64,000 bases of DNA from an uncultured Pelagibacteraceae bacterium (GCA_902629575.1 CACORJ010000001.1:1-64000), one strand, 5' to 3'. Shown: positions 1 through 10,814, counted from the stretch's first letter. Numbers and translations are program-made. The notes: generated by a model from the sequence alone, not told the origin.

Positions 1-2
1 AT

Positions 3-281
3 CAATGTTTTTTTTATCATTCTAATATAGGCAAAGAAATTGTTGGTATTGTTGAAGTAACAAAAGAGGCTTATTTAGATAAAACGGACAAATCTAGACG
101 ATTTGTTGCTGTAACAGTCAAATTTTTAAAAAAACTGGATAAACCAGTCCCTCTTGAAAAAATTAAAAAAGACAAGCAATTAAGCCATTTATCATTAATC
201 AAACAAAGTAGATTATCAGTAATGCCTATAGATTCTAAAAGCTGGAAAATTTTAAATAAGATGGGTAAGATTTCACTTTAA
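3..281 (+). CDS. EVE domain-containing protein, C-terminal part (5' end outside window)
   Basis: Manual translation in the frame starting at nt 3: [92 protein letters not shown]. 'FYHSN..K.IVGI' and 'QSRLSVMPI' are typical of EVE/thymocyte nuclear protein 1-like proteins. Not in ORF track because the start is missing. Confidence 0.85.
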   Translation, partial: QCFFYHSNIGKEIVGIVEVTKEAYLDKTDKSRRFVAVTVKFLKKLDKPVPLEKIKKDKQLSHLSLIKQSRLSVMPIDSKSWKILNKMGKISL

Positions 282-291
282 ATTAAATAAT

Positions 292-2385
292 ATGCCAAAG
301 AAAAAAAAAAAATCTAGAGTTAAAAAAAAAAGTGTAAGAAAAAAAATTAGAAAAAATAAGAAAATCAATAAAAAAATCCTAAAACGAAAAAAAACAAAAA
401 AAATTTATAGAAGAAAAAATAAGAGAAAATCAGATAGAAATGAACTTCCTACTGAGCTCATCATAAAAACAAAACCAGAATGGATTAAATCAAGTTTGGC
501 AAACAAATCCCAGTATCAAAAAAATTATAATGAATCTATAAAGAATAATGAAAACTTTTGGAAAAAGGAAGGGAAAAGAATCACTTGGATAAAACCTTAT
601 AAAAAAATCAAGGATGTCAAATATAGCTCCAAGGAAGTAAAAATTAAATGGTTTCAAGACGGTACATTAAATGCATCTGCAAATTGTTTAGACAGACACT
701 TGAAAGACAAAAAAGATAAAACAGCAATTATATGGGTTGGGGACGATCCAAAAGATAATCAAAAAATTTCATATAAACAATTACATCAAAAAGTATGTAA
801 AGCTGCAAATGGCTTGAAAAAATTAGGAATACAAAAAGGTGATCGTGTAACGATCTATCTTACTATGATCCCCGAACTTGCGATATTAATGTTGGCATGT
901 GCAAGAATAGGAGCAATACATTCTATTATTTTCGGTGGATTTTCATCTGAGTCGATTTCGGGAAGAGTAAATGACTGTGAGTCAGAATATATTATTACTG
1001 CTGACGAGGGTATTAGAGGAGGAAAAACAATACCTTTAAAAACTACTACTGATGAAGCTCTACAAAATTGTCCTGATGTTAAAAAATGTATCGTAGTTAA
1101 AAGAACTGGAAATGAAATTAATTGGAATGATCAAAGAGATGTTTGGTACCATGACTTAATAAAGGATGTTCCTTCTTATTGTGAGCCAGAAGAAATGGGT
1201 GCTGAAGACCCACTTTTTATTCTTTACACATCAGGTTCAACAGGAAAACCAAAAGGTGTGCTTCATACAACAGGTGGTTATATGGTTTACGCATCAATGA
1301 CCCATCAATATATATTTAATTATAAACCAAAGGATATCTATTGGTGCACTGCTGATATTGGTTGGGTGACAGGTCATAGTTATATTATTTATGGTCCACT
1401 TGCTAACGGAGCAACTACCTTGATGTTTGAGGGAATTCCAAATTATCCAGATAGTTCTCGATGGTGGCAAATTGTAGATAAGTATAAGGTAAACACTTTT
1501 TACACTGCTCCTACAGCTATTAGAGCATTAATGAGAGAAGGAGATGGTCCTGTCATCAAAACTTCAAGAAAATCCCTTAAATTACTTGGCACAGTTGGTG
1601 AGCCAATAAATCCTGAGGCTTGGATGTGGTACTATAAAACAATTGGAAATTCAAAATGCCCGGTTGTTGATACTTGGTGGCAAACTGAAACTGGTGGAAT
1701 TATGATAGCTCCTCAAACTGGAGCTATATCTCTCAAACCTGGTTCGGCCACAAAACCATTTTATGGAATTAAGCCTGCGCTTATAGATAAAGAGGGAAAA
1801 GAGATCAAAGGGCCCGGAGAAGGGAGACTGTGTATATCTCAATCATGGCCAGGTCAAATGAGAACAGTATACGGAGATCATCAAAGGTTTATCGATACAT
1901 ATTTTTCACAATATGAGGGAAAATATTTTACAGGTGACGGGTGTAAGAGAGATAAAGATGGATATTACTGGATTACAGGAAGAGTTGATGATGTTATTAT
2001 TGTTTCTGGTCATAACCTCGGGACTGCAGAAATTGAAAGTGCGTTTGTTGCTCATCCAAAAATAGCTGAAGCAGCTGTTGTAGGATATCCTCATGACATT
2101 AAGGGTAACGGTTTGTATTGTTATGTAACTTTAAATGCTGGTGAAACTGAAACAGGTGAGCTCGAGAGGGATCTAAAGCTTTGGGTAAGAAAACAGATTG
2201 GACCATTAGCAACACCAGACTTAATTCATTTTACACCTGGATTGCCTAAAACCAGATCGGGTAAAATTATGAGAAGAATTTTAAGAAAGATTGCTGCCAA
2301 TGAACATGATCAATTAGGGGATACTACAACTCTAGCTGATCCCAGTGTTGTTGAAAGTTTAGTAGATAATAGAAAAAATACTTAA
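292..2385 (+). CDS. acs: Acetyl-CoA synthetase with Lys/Arg-rich N-terminal extension
   Basis: Full-length AMP-binding acyl-CoA synthetase: [39 protein letters not shown]; core starts near residue 50. Confidence 0.95.
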   Translation: MPKKKKKSRVKKKSVRKKIRKNKKINKKILKRKKTKKIYRRKNKRKSDRNELPTELIIKTKPEWIKSSLANKSQYQKNYNESIKNNENFWKKEGKRITWIKPYKKIKDVKYSSKEVKIKWFQDGTLNASANCLDRHLKDKKDKTAIIWVGDDPKDNQKISYKQLHQKVCKAANGLKKLGIQKGDRVTIYLTMIPELAILMLACARIGAIHSIIFGGFSSESISGRVNDCESEYIITADEGIRGGKTIPLKTTTDEALQNCPDVKKCIVVKRTGNEINWNDQRDVWYHDLIKDVPSYCEPEEMGAEDPLFILYTSGSTGKPKGVLHTTGGYMVYASMTHQYIFNYKPKDIYWCTADIGWVTGHSYIIYGPLANGATTLMFEGIPNYPDSSRWWQIVDKYKVNTFYTAPTAIRALMREGDGPVIKTSRKSLKLLGTVGEPINPEAWMWYYKTIGNSKCPVVDTWWQTETGGIMIAPQTGAISLKPGSATKPFYGIKPALIDKEGKEIKGPGEGRLCISQSWPGQMRTVYGDHQRFIDTYFSQYEGKYFTGDGCKRDKDGYYWITGRVDDVIIVSGHNLGTAEIESAFVAHPKIAEAAVVGYPHDIKGNGLYCYVTLNAGETETGELERDLKLWVRKQIGPLATPDLIHFTPGLPKTRSGKIMRRILRKIAANEHDQLGDTTTLADPSVVESLVDNRKNT

Positions 2386-3005
2386 AATTGTATTCTATCT
2401 GAAAATTCTTTTTTTATTATATCCCATTTTAAAATCATAGAATTTAAAACTATCTTTCTATCTAAATTTTTAAGTTCATCAGCTATAGGGGCCCACTTAA
2501 ATAAAGAAAGAGCGCTAGGATTAAAAGGGAGATCATTGTAATATTTATCCCAATTTATATTTTGAAATCTATTTTCAAAATTTTTTTTAGCTTCTTCAAT
2601 TATTTCTTTTGGCATATCATTTAAAGTTTCATCATCTAAAATATTTAAAAAAATATCTTTAGCTTTATTAACCTCTTGAAAATTAGAATTTACCTTTAAA
2701 AAAGAAAAAACAAAAAAACTTAGGTCTTGAAGAGATGTTGCATATATATTCCATTTAGCCTTATTTACGGACTCCATAAATTCATCATTTTCAAAGTGAA
2801 GAACATACCTGGTTCCCATTCTGGTTTTGAGATAATTATACAATGTAACTTGTGATACCCATGCAGACTTAGTTTGTATAAATGTTTCTAAATCGTTTAA
2901 ATTTTGAATTTTTTTTTTAGGGATAAAAGCTTTGAATAATGAAAAAAAATAGACCTTAAAATCGTTCAATGATAGATCTCTCCAGGTAAATCTTTTTTTT
3001 TTCAT
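2382..3005 (-). CDS. Conserved hypothetical protein
   Basis: 207-aa ORF, no recognised motif; next to acs and the symporter genes. Confidence 0.7.
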   Translation of the reverse strand: MKKKRFTWRDLSLNDFKVYFFSLFKAFIPKKKIQNLNDLETFIQTKSAWVSQVTLYNYLKTRMGTRYVLHFENDEFMESVNKAKWNIYATSLQDLSFFVFSFLKVNSNFQEVNKAKDIFLNILDDETLNDMPKEIIEEAKKNFENRFQNINWDKYYNDLPFNPSALSLFKWAPIADELKNLDRKIVLNSMILKWDIIKKEFSDRIQF

Positions 3006-3128
3006 AAAATTCTATTTTTAGTAGAAAATACAGCAAAAACTAACCTAAATATGCACAATTTTTACACTTTTAATCCTTCTCAGAATGGTTATGGTTTTGC
3101 CAGTTATAACTAAAAGAGAGAGGTATTA

Positions 3129-3389
3129 ATGTCAAAAAATGAACAACACTGGGAAAAAACCAGAGGTTTGCTATTTGTTACACTGGCAATTTGGTTTGTA
3201 TTCTCAATTGGCATCTTCCTTTTCGGTGCTGAAATGAACGAAGTTACTGGTCCATTTGGATATCCATTAACTTATTGGTTCACTTGTCAAGGTTCTCTTG
3301 GATTATTTGTAATCCTAATTTTCTGGTTTGCAAATAGACAGGAAAAAATTGATGAAGAATTTGGCTTCAGTGAAAAAGGAGATAAATAA
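3129..3389 (+). CDS. DUF4212 small subunit of sodium/solute symporter
   Basis: 86 aa, two TM segments, directly upstream of and overlapping the SSS permease by 1 nt; typical pairing. Confidence 0.88.
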   Translation: MSKNEQHWEKTRGLLFVTLAIWFVFSIGIFLFGAEMNEVTGPFGYPLTYWFTCQGSLGLFVILIFWFANRQEKIDEEFGFSEKGDK

Positions 3390-5203
3390 TGATTAAAGGT
3401 AATTTTGTAGATAATTTGCCTAAGATATACGGACTCTATACTGGAGGTTTTATAGGGTTTATTATCTTAATGGCAATTTGCGAACAGATGGGTATGACGG
3501 CAAAAACAATTGGAATTTGTTTTGTTGCCTTCACAGTATTCATCTACGCACTAATTGGTTATCTATCTCGTACAGCTCAAGCAAGTAATTATTACGTAGC
3601 TGGAAGACAAGTTCCGACTGTTTTCAATGGAATGGCGACAGCAGCAGACTGGATGTCTGGTGCATCTTTCGTTGCAATGGCAGGAGGTATTTACTTCAAA
3701 GGTTACGGTTATATGGCGTTACTTGTTGGTTGGACAGGTGGTTATGTGTTAGTTGCAACTTTATTAGCACCATACTTAAGAAAATTTGGATGTTACACAG
3801 TTCCAGATTTCGTAGGTACAAGATACGGTGGAAATACAGCAAGATTAATGGCAGTAATAGTTTTAACTGTTGCTTCATTTACTTATGTTACAGCACAAAT
3901 TAATGCTACAGGTACTATTGCTTCTGTTGCGCTAGATATTCCTTTTCAATATGCAGTTTACATTGGATTGATAAGTATTTTACTTTGTTCAATGTTAGGC
4001 GGTATGAGAGGAGTAACCTGGACACAAGTTGCACAATACATAGTGCTTATCATAGCTTACTTACTTCCAGTATTTTGGATCAGTAACTCTATAGGTGCGG
4101 GATTCTTCCCACACTTCATGTTGGCTGATGAAGTCGCTAGAATTGGTGAGTTAGAACAACAGTTTGGCTTTGTAAAAAATGCTGCTGCTGATTTGAAAAC
4201 AGTGCCTAAAGGGTTAGCTGGTATTACAAAAGCTCACTCTGCAGTAAATGCAACACCTTGGGCGTTTATTTCATTAGCATTAGCAATGATGATGGGAACA
4301 GCTTCTTTACCACATGTAATGATGAGGTTCTTTACAACTCCTAGCGTAAAAGCAGCTAGAAAATCAGTAGGATGGTCTTTATTCTTTATTTTCTTACTTT
4401 ATTCTTCTGCTCCAATGTTAGCAACAATGTCTAAACTTTCGTTAATTGACCCTACATTACCTACAGGTATTATAGGTAAGTCAATTGCAGAGGTTCAAGC
4501 TATTGATTGGTACCAAAACTGGAACCAAGCAAATCTGATGTATGTAAGCGACTTTAACGGAAATGGAACTCTTGAGTTAAATGAGTTTTTCATGGCAGGT
4601 AAAGCCGTTGTACTAGCAACACCAGAAATAGCTGGATTGCCTTATGTAATCTCAGGGCTAGTTGCCGCTGGAGGTATGGCTGCTGCCATGTCAACTGCAG
4701 ATGGTCTGATTCTTGCAATAGCAAATGCGATCTCTCATGACGTCTACTATAAAATGATAGATCCAAAAGCTGAGACAGCTAAAAGACTAACTGTTGCAAG
4801 GGTACTTCTTGTAGTAATTGGTTTTGCAGGAGCAACTATAGCTGCTATGGAGATTCAAGGAATCTTGGGTTCTGTAATATGGGCTTTTGACTTCGCAATG
4901 TCTGGTTTATTCTTCCCGCTTGTATTAGGTGTATGGTGGAAGAGAGCTAACAAAGAAGGTGCTATAGCTGGTATGGCCTTAGGTTTAATTTCTGGTTTTG
5001 CGTATTTAATTTGGGTACGTAATGGTGGAAGTGGATTCCTAGGAATTACTCAGTTAACATTTGGTATCTTTGGATCTGCTGTAAGTTTAGTGGCAATGGT
5101 TGTTGTAAGTTTGATGACTTCAGCTCCTAATGCTGCAACTCAGAGAATGGTTGATGATGCTAGAGTGCCTAGTGGTGCTCAAGTAATTACGCAACAAAAA
5201 TAA
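3389..5203 (+). CDS. Sodium:solute symporter (SSS family, VC_2705/ActP-like)
   Basis: 604 aa polytopic protein; YYVAGRQVPTVFNGMATAADWMSGASF, GGMRGVTWTQVAQY, GGMAAAMSTADGLILAIANAISHD. Confidence 0.92.
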   Translation: MIKGNFVDNLPKIYGLYTGGFIGFIILMAICEQMGMTAKTIGICFVAFTVFIYALIGYLSRTAQASNYYVAGRQVPTVFNGMATAADWMSGASFVAMAGGIYFKGYGYMALLVGWTGGYVLVATLLAPYLRKFGCYTVPDFVGTRYGGNTARLMAVIVLTVASFTYVTAQINATGTIASVALDIPFQYAVYIGLISILLCSMLGGMRGVTWTQVAQYIVLIIAYLLPVFWISNSIGAGFFPHFMLADEVARIGELEQQFGFVKNAAADLKTVPKGLAGITKAHSAVNATPWAFISLALAMMMGTASLPHVMMRFFTTPSVKAARKSVGWSLFFIFLLYSSAPMLATMSKLSLIDPTLPTGIIGKSIAEVQAIDWYQNWNQANLMYVSDFNGNGTLELNEFFMAGKAVVLATPEIAGLPYVISGLVAAGGMAAAMSTADGLILAIANAISHDVYYKMIDPKAETAKRLTVARVLLVVIGFAGATIAAMEIQGILGSVIWAFDFAMSGLFFPLVLGVWWKRANKEGAIAGMALGLISGFAYLIWVRNGGSGFLGITQLTFGIFGSAVSLVAMVVVSLMTSAPNAATQRMVDDARVPSGAQVITQQK

Positions 5204-5214
5204 AAAATCTTAAT

Positions 5215-5244
5215 AAGGGGCGATTAATTTCGCCCCTTTTATTT
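5215..5244 (+). terminator. Rho-independent terminator after the symporter gene
   Basis: AAGGGGCGA-TTAATT-TCGCCCCTT followed by T-rich tract; 9-bp perfect stem. Confidence 0.9.
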
Positions 5245-5272
5245 CAACGTATATTCAATTATAAACTCATCA

Positions 5273-5629
5273 ATGTCTGCTAACTTTCATCCTATTGTAT
5301 ATATTATTGATTACCTGCTAGGGATTATTATGTGGACCTTAATTGGGAGAGTTGCGATGAATATTTTTCAAAAAGAGGACTCTCAATTTTTCTTTATGAG
5401 AGTTTTTGTTAAATTTACTAATCCACTTTTAAAAATATTTAAACCAGTTACTCCTTCTTTTATAATTCAGCCTTTAGTACCTCTCTATGTAGCTTGGTTC
5501 TTTTATATGATAAGATTTTATCTTATGCCGTATGTTTTAGGGTACTCTGTCATGGGAATGCTTTCTTTTCCACTTGAAAGTGAGATATCGAGACAAATTT
5601 ATCAATTTTTTAATTCAATAAAATTTTAA
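5273..5629 (+). CDS. YggT family-like small membrane protein
   Basis: 118 aa, hydrophobic, 'FTNPLLKIFKPVTPSFI...PL' resembles the YggT 'P.L.P.R...P' region. Confidence 0.55.
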   Translation: MSANFHPIVYIIDYLLGIIMWTLIGRVAMNIFQKEDSQFFFMRVFVKFTNPLLKIFKPVTPSFIIQPLVPLYVAWFFYMIRFYLMPYVLGYSVMGMLSFPLESEISRQIYQFFNSIKF

Positions 5630-5657
5630 AAATTGATACTAATAAATCTAGTATCAA

Positions 5658-6317
5658 ATGAAAAAAATACAAATTTCACCATCAATTTTATCTGCAGATT
5701 TTAGTCAATTAGGAAATGAAATAAAAAGACTTGAACAAGCAGGTGCTGATTTAATTCATGTTGATGTTATGGATGGCCATTTTGTACCAAATTTAACAAT
5801 TGGCCCACCTGTAATAAAAGCACTTAAAAAAAATTGCTCCTTAAAATTTGATGTACATCTTATGATTTCACCTGTTCATAAATACATAGAAGCTTATGCT
5901 GACGCAGGTTCTGACATAATTACTATCCATCCAGAAGCAACGGGAGATCTAGGTGCTTCAATTTCAAAAATTAAAGAATTAAATATAATGGCTGGAGTAT
6001 CATTAAATCCAGAAACAAACGTAAGTGTAATTAAAGAATATTTGAATCAAGTTGATTTAGTTTTAATAATGAGTGTAAATCCAGGTTTTGGAGGACAAAA
6101 ATTTATGCCAGAAGTATTAAATAAAATTAAAGAGCTTAAGAATATTCAAAAAGAGCAAAATTTAAACTTTGATATTGAAATTGATGGTGGAATTAATTTT
6201 GAAAACTCAAAAATTGCAATTAAAGCAGGGGCTAATATTTTAGTTTCAGGGACCACTATATTTAAAAGCAATAATGGTGATATAAAAAAAAATATTGATT
6301 TATTAAAATCAATATAA
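5658..6317 (+). CDS. rpe: Ribulose-phosphate 3-epimerase
   Basis: ISPSILSADFSQLGNEI, HVDVMDGHFVPNLTIGP, MSVNPGFGGQKF, EIDGGIN. Confidence 0.97.
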   Translation: MKKIQISPSILSADFSQLGNEIKRLEQAGADLIHVDVMDGHFVPNLTIGPPVIKALKKNCSLKFDVHLMISPVHKYIEAYADAGSDIITIHPEATGDLGASISKIKELNIMAGVSLNPETNVSVIKEYLNQVDLVLIMSVNPGFGGQKFMPEVLNKIKELKNIQKEQNLNFDIEIDGGINFENSKIAIKAGANILVSGTTIFKSNNGDIKKNIDLLKSI

Positions 6318-6321
6318 CTAA

Positions 6322-7950
6322 ATGATTTTGAAGAATCCTTTAGTTATATTTCAAAAGTTTTTAACAAACATTTCAAACCAATTAAGAAAATTTTATCTAA
6401 ATTCAAATTATTACAATAAAAAAATATCTAAGATTCATTATAATAATTTAATATATAAACCCAGTCCACATCTCCTCTCATCGTTAATTAAATATCAAAA
6501 TAGAAAAATTGATGTTAGTGAAATAAAAACTGAAAATCTATGGAATGACCAGGACAGTGAAATCAATAGTTTCAAAAAATTAAATAATTTTTATTGGTTT
6601 TTTAGATTAGATCTTAAGTCATCTAAAAATAAAACTCAAAAAATCATATATGATTGGATAAAAAAAAATTCTAGATATAATTCAAAAAGTTGGGAATTTG
6701 ATATTACATCAAAGAGAATTATAGCTTGGTTATCTTGTCATAATTTAACAATTAACGAGAGTGATGAAAATTATCTTCAAATGTTAAATGAGATAATTCA
6801 AAAACAAACTAATCATTTAATGAATGAAATAAATCATTCAAAAATAATTTATGATAAAATGATTGGTTGTGCTGCCATAATTTTAGTTGGATTAAGTTAC
6901 AAAGATGAGAAAATTTATTTATCATATGGTTTAAATTTGCTAAAAAAGATTTCTAACTTAGCATTTGATAATAATGGATTCCCAAAATCTAGAAATATAA
7001 AGCAATTAATATTTTTTTTAAAATACTTCATTCTAATAAGAGAATGGTTTAATGAAGCTCAAATTGAAGTTCCAGAATACGTTAATGAAAACATCTTTTA
7101 TTTAGGTCAAGGGTATGCTTTTACTTGGCAAAATATAAAATCAGATATTTTGATGAATGGAAATAATATTTCAAATAATTCTGAATTCGACCAATACTTA
7201 AAAAGATTTGGTTATAACTTTAAAAGTCACAAAATTGAGACTGGTGGATACGTAATACTTTACAATAAAAAAGTTTCACTTGTTGTTGATGTTGGTTCAC
7301 CTCCAGCGACTAAATTTTCATCTAAATATCAATCTGGAGCGCTATCATTTGAGATAAATTCTAATGGAAAAAAATTAATCAGCAATTGTGGAAATTATGA
7401 TGGAAACAGGATTGAATTTGTTGAATTTTCAAAATCAACTGCAGCACATAGCACCTTAACAATTGATGACAATTCCTCATGTCATTTCAAAAGATTTAAC
7501 AAAGACTTCTTAGTAAATGATGGTTTAAAAATTTTAAAAAAAAATATTGTTTTTGAAAAAAATTATTGGAAAATTGAAGCATCTCATAATGGTTATCTAA
7601 AAAATTATAATACAACTCATGAACGAGAGATAGAATTCTATCCGGAAAAATATAAATTCATAGGCAAAGACAAAATTATAAATAAGAAATCAAATTTCAA
7701 TATCAAATTTGATATACGTTTTCATCTCGAGCCAAATGTAAAATTAATGAAGACACAAGACAATAAAGCAATTCTTATAGAGTTAGAGGATGAAGGTTGG
7801 AAATTTGTTTGTGATAATTTCGATATAAATATTGATAATGGACTATTTTTCGGTATTAAAAAATCTAGTGTTCAAAATCAAAATATTTATATTTCTGGAA
7901 TATCAAATAGCAATGACCAAGAAATTGAATGGCAATTAAGTAAGATTTAA
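6322..7950 (+). CDS. Heparinase II/III family protein
   Basis: C-terminal half with ISNCGNYDGN..., STAAHSTLTIDD; located before purH as in other alphaproteobacteria. Confidence 0.85.
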   Translation: MILKNPLVIFQKFLTNISNQLRKFYLNSNYYNKKISKIHYNNLIYKPSPHLLSSLIKYQNRKIDVSEIKTENLWNDQDSEINSFKKLNNFYWFFRLDLKSSKNKTQKIIYDWIKKNSRYNSKSWEFDITSKRIIAWLSCHNLTINESDENYLQMLNEIIQKQTNHLMNEINHSKIIYDKMIGCAAIILVGLSYKDEKIYLSYGLNLLKKISNLAFDNNGFPKSRNIKQLIFFLKYFILIREWFNEAQIEVPEYVNENIFYLGQGYAFTWQNIKSDILMNGNNISNNSEFDQYLKRFGYNFKSHKIETGGYVILYNKKVSLVVDVGSPPATKFSSKYQSGALSFEINSNGKKLISNCGNYDGNRIEFVEFSKSTAAHSTLTIDDNSSCHFKRFNKDFLVNDGLKILKKNIVFEKNYWKIEASHNGYLKNYNTTHEREIEFYPEKYKFIGKDKIINKKSNFNIKFDIRFHLEPNVKLMKTQDNKAILIELEDEGWKFVCDNFDINIDNGLFFGIKKSSVQNQNIYISGISNSNDQEIEWQLSKI

Positions 7951-9485
7951 TGAAAAAAATTCAAAGAGCTCTAATTTCTGTTTCCAATAAAGAATGCTTA
8001 TTACCACTGCTACATATTTTAAAAAAATATAAAATTGAAATTATAAGCTCTGGGGGAACATATAAGAAAATAAAAAATTTGAAATTTAAATGCACTGAAA
8101 TTTCAGACTACACAGGTACAAATGAAATTTTAGATGGAAGAGTTAAGACATTACATCCTAAAATTTATGCTGGAATCCTTTACAAAAGAGATAACAAATC
8201 TCATTATCAAGATTTAATACAAAACAAGTTTAAAAATATAGATCTTGTTGTTGTAAATTTCTATCCTTTTGAAAAAATTTTAAGAGATAAAATTAATAAC
8301 AAAGAAATAATCGAAAATATTGATGTAGGTGGGCCTGCAATGGCAAGAGCTGCAGCTAAAAATTATAATGATGTCACTGTAATAACATCGAGTTCACAAT
8401 ACGAAGAATTCATTAATGAGATTAAAAAATTTAATGGAAAAACTTCTTTAAATTTCAGAAGAAAAATGTCTCAAATAGCATTTTCAGAAACATCCCATTA
8501 TGACTCTATAATATCAAATTATTTTAATAAAATTACCTCTAATCTTTTCCCAAAAAGAAAGATCATCAGTGGCAGTTTAATAGAGAGGTTAAGATATGGT
8601 GAAAATCCCCATCAAGAGAGTGCAATATATTCAAAAGATGGAACAATCAATTTTAAACAGCTCCATGGAAAAAAACTTAGCTACAATAATTATAATGACA
8701 TATTTTCTGCAATATCTATTTCTAAATCTTTAAAGAAAAATACAGGTGTAGTGATAGTTAAACATACAAACCCTTGTGGAGTTTCAACAATAAAAGATAC
8801 AGTCGAATGTTACAAATCTGCTCTTGCTTGTGACCCAATAAGTGCTTTTGGAGGTATTGTTTCTTGTAACTTTAAAATAAATAGAAAATTAGCATTGGAA
8901 TTAAATAAATTTTTTTTTGAAGTAATAATTGGTGATAAATTTGATAACAATGCCATCAAAATTTTAAAAAAGAGAAAAAATTTAAGATTAATTGATGCAT
9001 CTGATTATACTTCCTCTGAAATTTTTAAATTTAATTCTATGAATGGAAGTTTTTTAGTACAATCAGATGATAAAAAAGTTTTCACAAAAAAAAATTTTGA
9101 GATTGTTTCTAAGAAAAAACCATCAATTTCCCAACTTAATGATTTGTTATTTGCATTTAATATTTGTAGATTTGTGAAATCAAATGCTATTGTAATAGCA
9201 TCTAATAAAACTACTTTAGGTATTGGCTCGGGACAACCTAGTAGAATAGATAGTTGTCAAATAGCTATTGATAAAATGAAAAAATTTACAAAACTTAAAA
9301 AAGAACTCGTAGCTGCTTCAGACGCATTTTTCCCTTTTGTAGACGGAATTGAAAGATTGGTTCAATCAGGTGTGAAAGCAATTATTCAACCTATGGGCTC
9401 TATAAGAGACAAAGAAATTATAAAGTTTGCAAATGATACTAATACCGTTTTATTATTTTCAAAAACGAGACACTTTAAACATTAG
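7950..9485 (+). CDS. purH: Bifunctional AICAR formyltransferase/IMP cyclohydrolase
   Basis: ALISVSNKECLLPL, LDGRVKTLHPKIYAGIL, RYGENPHQ, VKHTNPCGV, FPFVDGIERLVQSGVKAIIQPMGSIRD. Confidence 0.97.
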   Translation: MKKIQRALISVSNKECLLPLLHILKKYKIEIISSGGTYKKIKNLKFKCTEISDYTGTNEILDGRVKTLHPKIYAGILYKRDNKSHYQDLIQNKFKNIDLVVVNFYPFEKILRDKINNKEIIENIDVGGPAMARAAAKNYNDVTVITSSSQYEEFINEIKKFNGKTSLNFRRKMSQIAFSETSHYDSIISNYFNKITSNLFPKRKIISGSLIERLRYGENPHQESAIYSKDGTINFKQLHGKKLSYNNYNDIFSAISISKSLKKNTGVVIVKHTNPCGVSTIKDTVECYKSALACDPISAFGGIVSCNFKINRKLALELNKFFFEVIIGDKFDNNAIKILKKRKNLRLIDASDYTSSEIFKFNSMNGSFLVQSDDKKVFTKKNFEIVSKKKPSISQLNDLLFAFNICRFVKSNAIVIASNKTTLGIGSGQPSRIDSCQIAIDKMKKFTKLKKELVAASDAFFPFVDGIERLVQSGVKAIIQPMGSIRDKEIIKFANDTNTVLLFSKTRHFKH

Positions 9486-9819
9486 TAACTTTGTCAATTT
9501 TTGCAGCTAAAATAAAATCATTTTCAGATAAACCCTCAATTGCATGGGTTGTTATGTTAATTTTTGCATAACCCCATCCAAACATAATGTCAGGATGATG
9601 ACCCTCTTGTTCAGAAATTTCTCCTACTTTATTAACAAAATCTTGACTGGCTAAAAAGTTTTTAAATTTAAATTTTTTCTCTAAAAAATATATATTTTTA
9701 TCATTTTTTATAATTTCCCAACCATCGACTTTTTTTTGATATTTATGTATTTCAGAAATATCAAATGGGGTAGCACCCCCTTCACAGGGTACACATTTTT
9801 TATTAATTAGATCATTCAT
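9475..9819 (-). CDS. 4a-hydroxytetrahydrobiopterin dehydratase (PCD/DCoH)
   Basis: C.GG..P, 'DFVNKVGEISEQEGHHPDIMFGWGYAKINITTHAIEGLSENDFILAAKID'. Confidence 0.92.
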   Translation of the reverse strand: MNDLINKKCVPCEGGATPFDISEIHKYQKKVDGWEIIKNDKNIYFLEKKFKFKNFLASQDFVNKVGEISEQEGHHPDIMFGWGYAKINITTHAIEGLSENDFILAAKIDKVTNV

Positions 9820-10660
9820 AATATTTATATCCTAGTTCTATTAATTCTTTTTTAAATTGTAAATTTAATTTTTTAATAGTTTCTCTAGGCAATAATTTTT
9901 GCCAATCATTTTTAAAACCCTTATTGAAAAATTTTGTTTTTTTCCCACCGCTGTTGATAAAACTTTCCTCAAAACCTTCGTTATCCTCTTTATTGCTTAA
10001 ATTTACGAAATTTGTTGATTTTAATGAATTATAAAATTTATTTTCATCTAATTTAATTTTTTTAATTCCTTTCAGCTCCTCAATAAAATTTATTATTTTC
10101 ATAAAAATTAATTCTTTATTATCTTTTAAATCTTCGTATTTTATAAATAATACTTTAAACTTTTCATTATTTTTCCAAGATTTATAATGTTCAGCCCATG
10201 TTCCAATAAAGGTATAATTACTACAATCTCCGTTACTTGCTTTTTCAGATAACGATGCATTTTCGTCAATCATTCTTTTAAAAGCATAGTCTAAAGAAAA
10301 AGAATAATGATTACACATGGATGTAATTATATTTCTTGGATCTCTGACAATATAAATTGCACCGAGTGTTTCTTCAGCTGTAGTAAATTCATAATTATTG
10401 AATTCTTTAAGTGAGTTATGGGTTTTCAAAAAAAATAAATCTTTTTTTTTAAAAAAAAATCTTTGATTTGAAATCCAATTATAAGCAGCATCATCGAAAG
10501 ATAAAAAATCTTTTTGTGAAAATCTTATTGAAGGAAATTGAGGAATATTCATCAATAATTTGAAATCAAATTTTCCTTTTTTCGAAAAATAGTAAGATGA
10601 AATAAACGATCTCAAATAAGTATTCCCACTTTTGGGGTAAGATGCGATCCAAATTATCAT
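9812..10660 (-). CDS. Sulfotransferase domain protein (start corrected from 10717)
   Basis: MIIWIASYPKSGNTYLRSF (5'-PSB-like), YIVRDPRNIITSMCNHY (3'-PB-like). The ORF-track start at 10717 lies inside the tRNA gene; internal ATG at 10660 fits the family N-terminus and paralogue at 35641-36477. Confidence 0.9.
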   Translation of the reverse strand: MIIWIASYPKSGNTYLRSFISSYYFSKKGKFDFKLLMNIPQFPSIRFSQKDFLSFDDAAYNWISNQRFFFKKKDLFFLKTHNSLKEFNNYEFTTAEETLGAIYIVRDPRNIITSMCNHYSFSLDYAFKRMIDENASLSEKASNGDCSNYTFIGTWAEHYKSWKNNEKFKVLFIKYEDLKDNKELIFMKIINFIEELKGIKKIKLDENKFYNSLKSTNFVNLSNKEDNEGFEESFINSGGKKTKFFNKGFKNDWQKLLPRETIKKLNLQFKKELIELGYKYYE

Positions 10661-10672
10661 ATTAATACTTAT

Positions 10673-10747
10673 TGGAGCGGGCAAAGGGGGTCGAACCCTC
10701 GACCTTCTCGTTGGCAACGAGACGCTCTACCACTGAGCTATACCCGC
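10673..10747 (-). tRNA. tRNA-Gly (anticodon GCC)
   Basis: Reverse complement GCGGGTATAGCTCAGTGGTAGAGCGTCTCGTTGCCAACGAGAAGGTCGAGGGTTCGACCCCCTTTGCCCGCTCCA folds as a cloverleaf, GCC anticodon, encoded CCA. Confidence 0.96.
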
Positions 10748-10814
10748 AATCTGTAACAGTATAATTAGCTATCTTTTTTAATTCAAGCAATATTAAATAT
10801 GATATATTTTTAAT

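Noticed and set aside
3696-3878. 60-aa minus-strand ORF inside symporter gene (and similar short antisense ORFs at 1651-1842, 29176-29487, 54701-55042, 57930-58238, 61216-61452)
   Set aside because: Wholly overlapped by well-supported genes, no motif or start context.
5224-5229. Riboswitch candidates in intergenic gaps
   Set aside because: Gaps are short and AT-rich; I could not recognise any conserved riboswitch core, so none is claimed.
10661-10717. N-terminal extension of sulfotransferase ORF
   Set aside because: It is a translation through the tRNA-Gly gene, not protein-coding.
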